From VRUE01 sp963817905 (GTDB taxonomy: Bacteria > Actinomycetota > Thermoleophilia > Solirubrobacterales > 70-9): DNA of 64,000 nt. Below are positions 36,430 through 45,062 of the stretch, piece after piece. Location: assembly GCA_963817905.1 (NCBI GenBank), contig CAWFPS010000003.1, forward strand, positions 1,905,162-1,969,161. Direction: 5' to 3'. A program made the position numbers and the translations under genes. Under the pieces are notes generated by a model that saw only the letters and a list, made by a program, of their open reading frames with translations, had not been told where the DNA came from and ran no database searches. Each line of letters opens with the position of its first letter. The stretch's first letter is position 1.

Positions 36430-37818
36430 CTATAGCTCAAAATATGCTTTGGCATTATTATAGCAGATATCCTCGATTAATTTGCCGATCCAATTCATGT
36501 CGGCCGGCAGTTCACCTTTCTGGATCTCTACTCCGAAAAGGTTGCAAAGTATTCTTCTAAAATATTCATGTCTTGGAAACGAGAGCAGGCTTCTTGAGTC
36601 TGTCAGCATTCCTATGAAGCAACTAAGGAGTCCCATATTCGATAGAATATTAAGCTGGTCGGTCATACCATCTTTTTGGTCGAGAAACCACCAGGCCGAC
36701 CCCCATTGCACCTTCCCTTTTATGCTGCCGTCGTTAAAATTGCCGATCATAGTGGCCATCACCTCATTAAAAGTCGGATTCACATTATAAATAATGGTCT
36801 TTGCCAATTTGTTTTTGCCGTCTAGGGAATTCAGGAACTTTGAAAGGGCCTGAGCTTGTTGATAGTCACCAATGGAATCCCACCCAGTATCCGGGCCTAA
36901 TAACCGAAGCATTCTGGTATTGTTATTTCGTAAAGCACCTAAATGAAATTGTTGTACCCAGCCCTTTTCATGATACGATTCTGAGAGGAATACCAAGAGG
37001 GCGCTTTGAAATTTTGATGCCTCGAGTAGGCTTACCGATTTTCCCTGGCGTCTTTTTTCAAACAGCGACTTTATCTCCGAATCGGTATATTCAACTGCAT
37101 AGAGTTGCTCTAAGCCATGGTCACAAATTCGACATCCGTTTTCATGAAAATAGTGTATTCTATTCATGAGTGCCTGACATAGATCCTCATAAGTAGTAAT
37201 TGAAACGTTCGAAGCAATTTCAAGGCTGTCAAGATAGTCGTTATAGGTATCACTTCGTATTAAGAGTGCTTTATCGGGCCGAAAGGCCGTGCTGACCTTT
37301 ATCTTAAATCGGCTCTGGGAGAGTGCTTGATGGTATTGAAGTGAATCGATAGGATCCTCTGTAGTACATAGGTAGGTCACATTCATCCTGGAAACCAGAT
37401 TTTGACTGCTATAGGCAGCGTTCTTGAGTTTCTCTGAAGTTTCCCGATAGATTTTATCTGATGACATCGGTGTTAATAGTTCGGCGATGTCGAAATATCT
37501 TTGAAGCTCTAAATGCGTCCAATGGTATAACGGATTCCGCATGGTATATGGCACGGTGTAGGCCCATTTCTTGAATTTGTCCTGATCGGTCGCATCACCG
37601 GTTATGTATTTCTCTTCGATACCCAACGTACGCATGGCACGCCATTTATAGTGGTCGCCGTTGATCCAGACCTGGGTGAGGTTTTCAAAGATCGTATCTT
37701 CGGCCAACTGTTTGGGCGACAAATGGTTGTGGTAATCGATGATCGGCATCTTGGCTGCAAAATCATGGTAAAGCTCTTCTGAATATTTGTTTTCCAATAG
37801 GAAATTGGCGCGTATCAA
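36430..37818 (-). CDS. uxaC: Glucuronate isomerase
   Basis: This 462-residue enzyme converts glucuronate to fructuronate (and galacturonate to tagaturonate) in hexuronate breakdown. The metal-binding motif MPIIDYHNHLSP and NGDHYKWRAMR are typical of UxaC, and the C-terminal FPRHEYFRRILCNLFG region is conserved. Length is normal. No ATG precedes the conserved N terminus and an in-frame stop lies four codons upstream, so a TTG at 37818 is the likely start. No other uronate genes are adjacent. It is divergent from the 3-keto-glycoside cluster. Confidence 0.95.
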   Translation of the reverse strand: MIRANFLLENKYSEELYHDFAAKMPIIDYHNHLSPKQLAEDTIFENLTQVWINGDHYKWRAMRTLGIEEKYITGDATDQDKFKKWAYTVPYTMRNPLYHWTHLELQRYFDIAELLTPMSSDKIYRETSEKLKNAAYSSQNLVSRMNVTYLCTTEDPIDSLQYHQALSQSRFKIKVSTAFRPDKALLIRSDTYNDYLDSLEIASNVSITTYEDLCQALMNRIHYFHENGCRICDHGLEQLYAVEYTDSEIKSLFEKRRQGKSVSLLEASKFQSALLVFLSESYHEKGWVQQFHLGALRNNNTRMLRLLGPDTGWDSIGDYQQAQALSKFLNSLDGKNKLAKTIIYNVNPTFNEVMATMIGNFNDGSIKGKVQWGSAWWFLDQKDGMTDQLNILSNMGLLSCFIGMLTDSRSLLSFPRHEYFRRILCNLFGVEIQKGELPADMNWIGKLIEDICYNNAKAYFEL

Positions 37819-38011
37819 TTTGGTCAGGTTTTAAAGTTTATGTTTAGGAGCGTTTCATGCCACATATCAATCAATACGAATTTTCAACATTCTGCCAAAT
37901 TAGCTACGTGCTTGATGCTTTTTTTAGGCCTATTTCAAGGAAATAGAAGGAATGAAGCCCCTAAAATTATTACTGGTATCTTCATAGCAAGTTAAAAATA
38001 TTTTTTACATT

Positions 38012-38025
38012 CGTTAACGTTAACG
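38012..38025. promoter_or_regulatory. Palindromic operator candidate for a LacI-family regulator
   Basis: CGTTAACGTTAACG is a perfect 14-bp palindrome, 52 bp upstream of the first gene of the 3-keto-glycoside cluster. Its shape (even-length palindrome with central CG) is that of LacI-family operators, and a LacI-type regulator is encoded within the cluster. I found no second perfect copy in the window. Confidence 0.55.
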
Positions 38026-38077
38026 GAATTTATTTTCTATTTTGTCCGCACTAGACCTTATCACTTAAAATTCAGCT

Positions 38078-39469
38078 ATGAGACACTTATCAACCCTTGG
38101 AAAATTAGCCCTTTTAGCGAGTTGCTACATTTTTCCTTTCAGTGGGTCACTTACTGCCCAGGAGTCCTGGGAAATGCTTTTCAACGGGAAAGACCTTTCC
38201 AATTTCCAACAAATCGGTGGTTCTGCAGATTATAAGATTGAAGACGGAGCCCTTGTGGGAATTTCCCGGAAAGATACGCCGAATAGTTTTATGGCCACGA
38301 AAACGACCTATGGTGACTTTATCCTGGAATTCGACGTTTTGGTTGAAAATGGTCTTAATTCTGGGGTCCAGTTTAGAAGTTTGTCTTCCAAGGACTATAT
38401 GAATGGTCGTGTACATGGGTATCAATGTGAAATCGAAACCAGCCCAAGAAAATGGGCAGGTGGTATATATGATGAAGCGCGCCAAGGATGGTTATACCCC
38501 TTAACGCGAAATCCGAAAGGGCAGGAGGCCTTTATTCTGGGCCAATGGAATCATTATAGAATCGAGGCTATCGGAGCGACGATACGCACTTGGATCAATG
38601 ATATTCAATGTGCTAACTTGGTAGATGATACTACAGCGGAAGGCTTTATTGCCTTTCAAGTGCATGCGATTGAAGGCAACGATCTTGAGGGAAAATCTGT
38701 TAAATGGAAAAATATTAGGATTCTTACCGGGAATTTGGCGATGTCCAGAAAAAATGTAGATCCTGAGGTACCTGAAATCAGTTATTTAAAGAACCGACTT
38801 ACCGAAAATGAAATTCGCAAGGGTTGGCGCCTTTTATGGGATGGGCAGACCACTCAAGGCTGGCGTGGTGCGAAACTCGAATCGTTTCCAGTAAAAGGTT
38901 GGGCAATCGAGGACGGCATCTTAAGTGTATTGTCGTCAGGAGGTGCCGAGGCAAGCAATGGGGGTGATATCGTTACCACCGAGGCTTTTAGTGATTTTGA
39001 GCTTAGTGTAGATTTCCTGCTCACTGAAGGAGCCAATAGTGGTATTAAATACTTCGTCGATCCGAGCCTGAATAAAGGGGAAGGGTCGGCCATAGGCTTA
39101 GAGTTCCAAGTTCTTGACGATGAAAGGCATCCTGACGCCAAAGAAGGAAAGAACGGCAATCGCACCGTTGGGTCTTTATATGATTTGATCCGTGCCGAAA
39201 ATTCAAACAGTTCAAGAGGTAAAAATTTTAAGGGGATAGGGGAGTGGAACAATGCCCGAATTGTTTCGAAGGACGGTCATGTCGAGCATTGGCTCAATCA
39301 GGTCAAAGTCGTCGAATTTGATCGATTCAGTCAAATATTCGAAGCGTTGGTCGAGAAAAGCAAATACGAAAAATGGGAAAATTTCGGTCGGTTGCCTGAA
39401 GGTGCAATTCTCTTGCAGGACCACGGGGACAAAGTCTCCTTTAAAAGCATTAAAATTCGTGAATTCTAA
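38078..39469 (+). CDS. Tandem DUF1080 (3-keto-glycoside hydrolase) protein
   Basis: This 463-residue exported protein has a signal peptide (about residues 1-28, LTAQ). It holds two DUF1080/3-keto-disaccharide-hydrolase concanavalin-like domains in tandem: residues about 33-225 (MLFNGKDLSNFQQIGGSADY) and about 255-460 (LLWDGQTTQGWRGA). Both contain the NSGxxxR/K core strand (GLNSGVQFRS and GANSGIKYF). Single-domain members are about 200-250 residues. Such proteins act on 3-keto-glycosides formed by an oxidoreductase. It heads the sugar cluster behind a LacI-type operator. Confidence 0.85.
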   Translation: MRHLSTLGKLALLASCYIFPFSGSLTAQESWEMLFNGKDLSNFQQIGGSADYKIEDGALVGISRKDTPNSFMATKTTYGDFILEFDVLVENGLNSGVQFRSLSSKDYMNGRVHGYQCEIETSPRKWAGGIYDEARQGWLYPLTRNPKGQEAFILGQWNHYRIEAIGATIRTWINDIQCANLVDDTTAEGFIAFQVHAIEGNDLEGKSVKWKNIRILTGNLAMSRKNVDPEVPEISYLKNRLTENEIRKGWRLLWDGQTTQGWRGAKLESFPVKGWAIEDGILSVLSSGGAEASNGGDIVTTEAFSDFELSVDFLLTEGANSGIKYFVDPSLNKGEGSAIGLEFQVLDDERHPDAKEGKNGNRTVGSLYDLIRAENSNSSRGKNFKGIGEWNNARIVSKDGHVEHWLNQVKVVEFDRFSQIFEALVEKSKYEKWENFGRLPEGAILLQDHGDKVSFKSIKIREF

Positions 39470-39614
39470 AAATGATGCTGTAGATAAAGCGATTACGACC
39501 TTAGGAACAAAAGCCTATTTTCGAACCGGCCTTAGCATAAGCTTTGATAAGGAACACGGGAGGCTTTGGCGTCTTTTGAACGATCTAAATATGAATTCTA
39601 ATTTGTGATACCCT

Positions 39615-40694
39615 ATGATCCAGAAGAAAATTTTATATACAATGTTCTCAGCATTCCTATTCTTAGCATGCAAGGAAATGCGAGAAAACAAGGAGTCGGA
39701 AAATATGGTAACCGCAGAAACGGTACAAGCCCCCAAAATTAATTTTACACGCGACGATAGCAATAAGAAAGTCGATGTCAGAATAGATGGTGACCTTTTT
39801 ACGAGTTATGTCTTTGATGAAAAGACCCCGAAACCCGTTTTATATCCCATTATTACAAAAAGTGGTAAAACGGTGACACGGGGATTCCCATATAGTCCTA
39901 GGGCTAATGAACGAGTCGATCATCCGCACCATGTCGGGCTTTGGTTTAATTATGGGGATGTAAACGGACTCGATTTCTGGAACAATTCATATGCCATTCC
40001 GGAGCAGGATAAAAACAAATATGGTACGATTTATCCGGAGACTATCGTTGAAAGTAATGACCTGGATGGCACCCTAACGGTTCGAGCGCTTTGGCGATCT
40101 CCCCAAAATGTCGATTTGTTACAAGAATCCACCGTATTTAAATTTGGTGAGCAAGGCAATACACGAGTTATTGATCGTACCACAACATTAAGGGCCTTGC
40201 AAGAGGTACTATTTAAGGACAACAAAGAAGGATTATTGGGCCTAAGGGTCACTCGGGAACTTGAAATACCATCAGATGAACCTGCGGTTTATACCGATGC
40301 GGCAGGCAATACCACTATGGTAGAAGCTTTGAATAATACGGGCGTGAACGGGGATTATCTGAGTAGTGGAGGATTGAGGGGGAATGCGGTTTGGGGCACC
40401 CGAAACGATTGGGTACGGTTACAAGGGGTAATAGAAGGCGATACGGTTGCAATCGCTATTTTAGACCAAAAGGAGAATGTGGGTTATCCTACCTATTGGC
40501 ACGCAAGGGGATACGGATTATTCGCGGCGAATCCGTTAGGACAGGCTGTTTTTTCAGAGGGAAAAGAGTCCTTGAACTTCACTTTGAAAAAATCAGATTC
40601 TGTCACCTTTAAATATCGCATCTTAATTCACAATGGATCAGAGCTTAGGCCAGAAGCGATAGCACGCTCTTTTGCTGATTTTAATCCCGATTGA
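39615..40694 (+). CDS. DUF6807/PmoA-family lipoprotein
   Basis: This 359-residue protein has a lipoprotein signal ending in LFLAC. A DUF6807 (PmoA-like) domain follows, with TRGFPYSPRANERVDHPHHV and GLDFWNNSYAIPEQDKNKYG. A second conserved block reads AILDQKENVGYPTYWHARGY. Members of this family often accompany oxidoreductase and DUF1080 genes in Bacteroidota and Planctomycetota, but their activity is not known to me. The operon position suggests a role in glycoside breakdown at the outer face of a membrane. Confidence 0.78.
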   Translation: MIQKKILYTMFSAFLFLACKEMRENKESENMVTAETVQAPKINFTRDDSNKKVDVRIDGDLFTSYVFDEKTPKPVLYPIITKSGKTVTRGFPYSPRANERVDHPHHVGLWFNYGDVNGLDFWNNSYAIPEQDKNKYGTIYPETIVESNDLDGTLTVRALWRSPQNVDLLQESTVFKFGEQGNTRVIDRTTTLRALQEVLFKDNKEGLLGLRVTRELEIPSDEPAVYTDAAGNTTMVEALNNTGVNGDYLSSGGLRGNAVWGTRNDWVRLQGVIEGDTVAIAILDQKENVGYPTYWHARGYGLFAANPLGQAVFSEGKESLNFTLKKSDSVTFKYRILIHNGSELRPEAIARSFADFNPD

Positions 40695-40775
40695 CCTGGA
40701 ACTATAGTCCATCGAACGGTCTCGAAAACCAACCCTAGAAGACCCACTGATTACGACACTTTAAATAAAACAACA

Positions 40776-41381
40776 ATGAAACGAACCCTCTTTTTGACCT
40801 ATGCGATTTTCTTCGTTTTTGTGGCTCAAGGGCAACTTCAGGAGCCCAAAATGAAAGTTCTTTTTGATGGAAAGGACCTAAAACACTGGAAAGTGCCAAA
40901 GGACAATAGCTGGTGGTCGATCGACGATGGATCCCTATGGGCCAAAAGCGGGCCGAATAAAAAGGGGTCAAATTTATGGACCAAAGAGAACTATGGCGAT
41001 TTTGTCATACAATTGGATTTTAAATTTGGAACGGGCACGGTAGATTCTGGAATTTTTATGCGTGGGGAAGAGGACCACAACCCCCAAATCCAAATAGGCA
41101 TTTCTGGCTCGCTGAAGCGCGATATGACCGCTTCGCCTTATGTGGCAGGAATGGGTTATCCCGTAGAGGCGACAGGCATCAAGGAACTTCTAAAACCGGA
41201 TGATTGGAATACGTTAAAGGCCATGGCCATTGGAACTTCGTACAAAGTATGGCTAAATGGCAAGGAAGTCATGAACTATACGCTTGAGCATGCCAACACA
41301 CATGGCCCTATCGGCCTGCAATTACATCCAGGAAATGAAATGACCATTCAATTCAGGAACATCTCGGTGGCCCGTTTATAA
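40776..41381 (+). CDS. DUF1080 family protein (3-keto-glycoside hydrolase type)
   Basis: This 201-residue exported protein has a signal peptide ending near FVAQG and a single DUF1080 domain. The domain includes VLFDGKDLKHWKVPKDNSWW, FKFGTGTVDSGIFMRGEED and the terminal AMAIGTSYKVWLNGKEVM and GPIGLQLHPGNEM. It is the short version of the family. It lies about 80 bp after the DUF6807 gene on the same strand. Confidence 0.85.
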   Translation: MKRTLFLTYAIFFVFVAQGQLQEPKMKVLFDGKDLKHWKVPKDNSWWSIDDGSLWAKSGPNKKGSNLWTKENYGDFVIQLDFKFGTGTVDSGIFMRGEEDHNPQIQIGISGSLKRDMTASPYVAGMGYPVEATGIKELLKPDDWNTLKAMAIGTSYKVWLNGKEVMNYTLEHANTHGPIGLQLHPGNEMTIQFRNISVARL

Positions 41382-41455
41382 AGGGCTTTATTACCTACGT
41401 TATGCGCAACAAATGACATACCACCTTTAGGACCAGCTAAATCATTCTTTGATAC

Positions 41456-42493
41456 ATGAGCACAGGAATCAAGCAAATCGCAAAATTGGCGAACGTGTCG
41501 ATCGGTACCGTTGATCGGGTCTTACACAAAAGGTCCGGGGTAGCGAAGGTGACCGAAGACAAGGTTCTGAAAATCATCAAGGAGACAGGATACATTCAGA
41601 ATACGACTGCCAGTAGGCTGAAATTGGCCTCCAAAAAAAAGATCAAGTATGCTATTTTAATTCCGGAAACCAAACACAAATGGAATTATTGGAAGCTTCC
41701 AAAGAAAGGAATTGCAAAGTCTGTTGCGGAATTAAAGGAACTAGGGGTTACTGCTGATTTTTATGAATTTTCCGATTCATCCTCGTTTATGGCACTTAGC
41801 GAGGTTATATTTCAAAAAGCGTATGACGCCATCGTGACGGTTCCTTTTTTTAGTGGTGCAAGTAACGATTTATTACGGCATGCCAAATCAATGGATATTC
41901 CTGTTGTTTTTTTGGATACTGAAATACCTTTGGACGAGGCTGCGTATTTCATTCGGCAAAACTCCCATATGGCCGGTAGGGTCGCCGGAAGGCTTTTATA
42001 TGGTCTAGTAGGCAATGCGGGAGAATATTTCGTTGTCAACATGCTTAATGACAAAGGAATACATGCAAATAATGTGCAAAGGGAAAACGGTTTTCGTGAT
42101 TTTTTTAAGTCAGTAGGTGCCGAGGTTACCATTCAAACCCTAAATTATTCCTTGAATGATGAGTTCAAGGTCACCCAAGAAATGGAAAACTGGTTCAAAA
42201 AAGAAAACCGAAAGGGCATTTTTGTTACCAATTCCAAATCCCACTTGCTTTCAAAAATTCTTAAGCAATATGAAATTGGCAATACCTATATGGTGGGTTT
42301 TGATTTGAACAAGCAAAACTTGAAATACCTGAAAAATAATGACATCGACTTCTTGATCAATCAACAGCCATCATACCAAGGCTATGCCGCTATCAAGGGC
42401 CTATTTCAATTTTTGACGAAACGGGATGCAACCCAACTCAATATAGACATACCCATAGAAATCATTGTCAAGGAAAACAGTTGTTTCTATTAA
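41456..42493 (+). CDS. LacI-family transcriptional regulator
   Basis: This 345-residue repressor has an N-terminal LacI helix-turn-helix (residues 3-50: IKQIAKLANVSIGTVDRVLH and the hinge ASRLKLASKKK). A periplasmic-binding-type sugar-sensing domain follows (residues 60-345), with VTVPFFSGASNDLL and FVTNSKSHLL. It probably controls the surrounding glycoside genes, perhaps through the palindrome at 38012. The inducer is unknown. Confidence 0.93.
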   Translation: MSTGIKQIAKLANVSIGTVDRVLHKRSGVAKVTEDKVLKIIKETGYIQNTTASRLKLASKKKIKYAILIPETKHKWNYWKLPKKGIAKSVAELKELGVTADFYEFSDSSSFMALSEVIFQKAYDAIVTVPFFSGASNDLLRHAKSMDIPVVFLDTEIPLDEAAYFIRQNSHMAGRVAGRLLYGLVGNAGEYFVVNMLNDKGIHANNVQRENGFRDFFKSVGAEVTIQTLNYSLNDEFKVTQEMENWFKKENRKGIFVTNSKSHLLSKILKQYEIGNTYMVGFDLNKQNLKYLKNNDIDFLINQQPSYQGYAAIKGLFQFLTKRDATQLNIDIPIEIIVKENSCFY

Positions 42494-42681
42494 AGTTCGA
42501 TTGACTTATGAGTCCAGAGTGCAAATGCAGTTTGCCCTCATTTTTTTAGGGATGTTCCGGCTAATGACATACCTGAATGGGCTACCTTCAAGAAACATGG
42601 CATGACTATAAAGTGCTTAAATATTTTTTTAGGTAATCCAGCAATCGCCTATTTAAATACGTACTTTTAAGATATAAAATA

Positions 42682-43386
42682 ATGAATATGTCACGGTCTT
42701 ACGTTTTTTTTCGGTGCAGTTTCATGTTGCTATTTTTGGGATTTGTGGTCGTTTTAAACGGACAAAACAAACCGCCAAGCACTGATAATTCGGGATGGCG
42801 CCAACTTTTTAACGGTAAGGATCTTAGCGGTTGGAAGCATGTGGGCTCCGGAAGTCATTTTGTAGAAGATGGTCTTATAACGAGTAGTGGGGGAATGGGT
42901 CTTTTGTATTTTGCCAATCAGGAATTCGGGGATTGTACCATCAAGGTAGTCTATAAAATGCAAAAATTCAATAGTAATTCAGGTGTTTTTATCCGCATTC
43001 CCATTGCACCAGAAGAAGAATGGATGCCTGTATTTTATGGTTACGAAGTACAAATCGACAACCATCCCGAAACCTCCGATGAAGATGATTATCACATTAC
43101 AGGTACGCTATATTCCTTGACCAAACCGTTGGCCAAACCAGGGAAGCCGGGGCCAGAGTGGAATACCATGGAGATTACCCTCGACGGGGCTCGTACCCTC
43201 GTATATGTAAATGGCGAAAAAGTCACTGACTTTACGGAAGGCGATACGGTTCCTGAGCGAAAATTTGATTTCGAGCCCTACCACGGTAGAAGGCCAAATA
43301 CTGGTTTTATCGGCTTGCAAAATCACGGGACTGATGACATCGTTTATTTTAAGGAAATTGCCGTTAAAGCAATCCCTAAAAAATAA
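42682..43386 (+). CDS. DUF1080 family protein (3-keto-glycoside hydrolase type)
   Basis: This 234-residue exported protein starts with an N-terminal hydrophobic signal (residues 7-27, ending VLNG). It has one DUF1080 domain with QLFNGKDLSGWKHVGSGSHF, FNSNSGVFIRIP and a final TGFIGLQNHGTDDIVYFKEI. This is the third protein of the family in the cluster. It is followed by the Gfo/Idh/MocA gene after 9 bp, so the two are in one transcript. An alternative start is at the second Met (two codons in). Confidence 0.86.
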   Translation: MNMSRSYVFFRCSFMLLFLGFVVVLNGQNKPPSTDNSGWRQLFNGKDLSGWKHVGSGSHFVEDGLITSSGGMGLLYFANQEFGDCTIKVVYKMQKFNSNSGVFIRIPIAPEEEWMPVFYGYEVQIDNHPETSDEDDYHITGTLYSLTKPLAKPGKPGPEWNTMEITLDGARTLVYVNGEKVTDFTEGDTVPERKFDFEPYHGRRPNTGFIGLQNHGTDDIVYFKEIAVKAIPKK

Positions 43387-43395
43387 CTACAGCAC

Positions 43396-44919
43396 ATGAA
43401 GAAAAAGGCAGGTCAAAAACAGAAAAAAGGGATTACTAGGGGCGAATTTATTAGGAAAACCGCTTTATCAACCGTGGGATTCTATATCGTCCCAAGAAGT
43501 GTTTTAGGAGGAAGGGGGTATGTAGCTCCAAGTGATACCCTCTATATAGCCGCTGTGGGGTGTGGTGGAGAGGCCGAAAACGACATTCATCATTATGCTA
43601 CAGCACCAAAAAATAATGCTACGATCGCCTTCCTGTGCGATGTAGATGGGCGGCAAGCAGCGCCTAGGCAGAAGGAATTTCCAAAGGCAAAGTTTTACCA
43701 GGATTGGCGAGAGCTCTTCGATACCGAAAGCAAAAATTTCGATGCGGTCACCGTGGCCATCCCAGATCATAATCATGCCATTGTCGGTCTTAGTGCCATG
43801 CAGTTGAATAAGCATCTTTACCTTCAAAAGCCGTTGACCCATGATATTTACGAGGCCAGAATACTAACTGAAGCGGCCAAAAAATATAAGGTAGTAACCC
43901 AAATGGGAGACCAAGGAGCTTCGTGTGATGGGATACCAACTATGCGCGAATGGTTTGAAGCGGGACTCATTGGGGATATTGAAAAGGTATATTGCTGGAC
44001 AGATCGTCCTGTTTGGCCCCAGGGTATCGCATGGCCCACGACAAAGCCGCCCATACCCAAGGAGTTACATTGGGATCTATGGTTGGGCACCGCGCAGCAA
44101 GTCGATTACATCGAAAATCTGGTACCATTTAATTGGCGGGGTTGGTGGCAATTTGGAACAGGTGCCTTGGGCGATATGGGATGTCATATCATGGGTCCGC
44201 CATTCAAATTGTTGGAGTTGGGGTACCCAAGTGAAGTATCAGGCAGTGCAAGTACCGTTTATAATGGCATCTTTAAGGAAGGGGTCTATCCGGAAAGTGG
44301 GCCTGTTTCAAGTTCACTTAAGTTTAAATTTACCCAGAAGTCTGGCAAAAATCTCGATTTGTTTTGGATGGATGGCGGCATCACCCCGGGACGTCTTCCC
44401 GAATTAGACCCTGATTTGAACGCGAACGAGGCACTTGGAGATTGGCCTGGAGAAAATGATTTTGAAGGGTGTACCCTGTTTGTAGGGACCAAAGGAAAAA
44501 TTTCATGTGGGTGGGGGGGGAGCCATCCGAGACTATTACCGCTTTCTTTGAATAAGGACATCAACGTACCTGAAAAATATCCCCGCATCGCTGGTGGCAT
44601 GGATGGCCATTGGTGGCAGTGGGTCGATGCCAGCATCGCGGGATATGGCAAAATGGAGGTGAGCTCGCCTTTTGAAGGGTATGCGGGTCCCTTGACCGAA
44701 ACCGTTTTATTGGGCAATTTATTATTGCGGAGTTTTAATATTCAGGAAAAGATAACCCGTATGGATCCCGTGTATGGAAAGATGGAAGGGTACAAATACA
44801 GTGGCCGACATATTGCCTTACAATGGGATGGTGAAAACATGAAGGTTACTAATTATGCGCCCGCCAATCAATTCATAAAAAGAGAATACCGAAAAGGTTG
44901 GGGAGCACTTTTGCCGTAA
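43396..44919 (+). CDS. Gfo/Idh/MocA-family oxidoreductase
   Basis: This 507-residue NAD(P)-dependent sugar oxidoreductase has a Tat-like N terminus, TRGEFIRKTALSTVGFY, although the second Arg of the RR pair is Gly. The nucleotide-binding part contains IAAVGCGGEAENDIHHY and VAIPDHNHAIVGLSAMQ. The catalytic block reads LYLQKPLTHDIYEARILTEA, where the Lys of EKP is Lys in QKP. Such exported enzymes oxidise sugars to 3-keto forms that DUF1080 proteins then cleave. The three DUF1080 genes next to it fit that pathway. Substrate is not assigned. Confidence 0.88.
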   Translation: MKKKAGQKQKKGITRGEFIRKTALSTVGFYIVPRSVLGGRGYVAPSDTLYIAAVGCGGEAENDIHHYATAPKNNATIAFLCDVDGRQAAPRQKEFPKAKFYQDWRELFDTESKNFDAVTVAIPDHNHAIVGLSAMQLNKHLYLQKPLTHDIYEARILTEAAKKYKVVTQMGDQGASCDGIPTMREWFEAGLIGDIEKVYCWTDRPVWPQGIAWPTTKPPIPKELHWDLWLGTAQQVDYIENLVPFNWRGWWQFGTGALGDMGCHIMGPPFKLLELGYPSEVSGSASTVYNGIFKEGVYPESGPVSSSLKFKFTQKSGKNLDLFWMDGGITPGRLPELDPDLNANEALGDWPGENDFEGCTLFVGTKGKISCGWGGSHPRLLPLSLNKDINVPEKYPRIAGGMDGHWWQWVDASIAGYGKMEVSSPFEGYAGPLTETVLLGNLLLRSFNIQEKITRMDPVYGKMEGYKYSGRHIALQWDGENMKVTNYAPANQFIKREYRKGWGALLP

Positions 44920-45062
44920 AAGATGCGTGTGTAAGGCGAAAGTTGCAGGCGTTGAGCCATTACCTATTTGTACAAAAACGTTAAAAATGCCCTACTTTAA
45001 TTAGTAATAATTTTCAGTATAAACCTTTGGCATATTCAGGTTTTGTGACAACTATAAATTCA

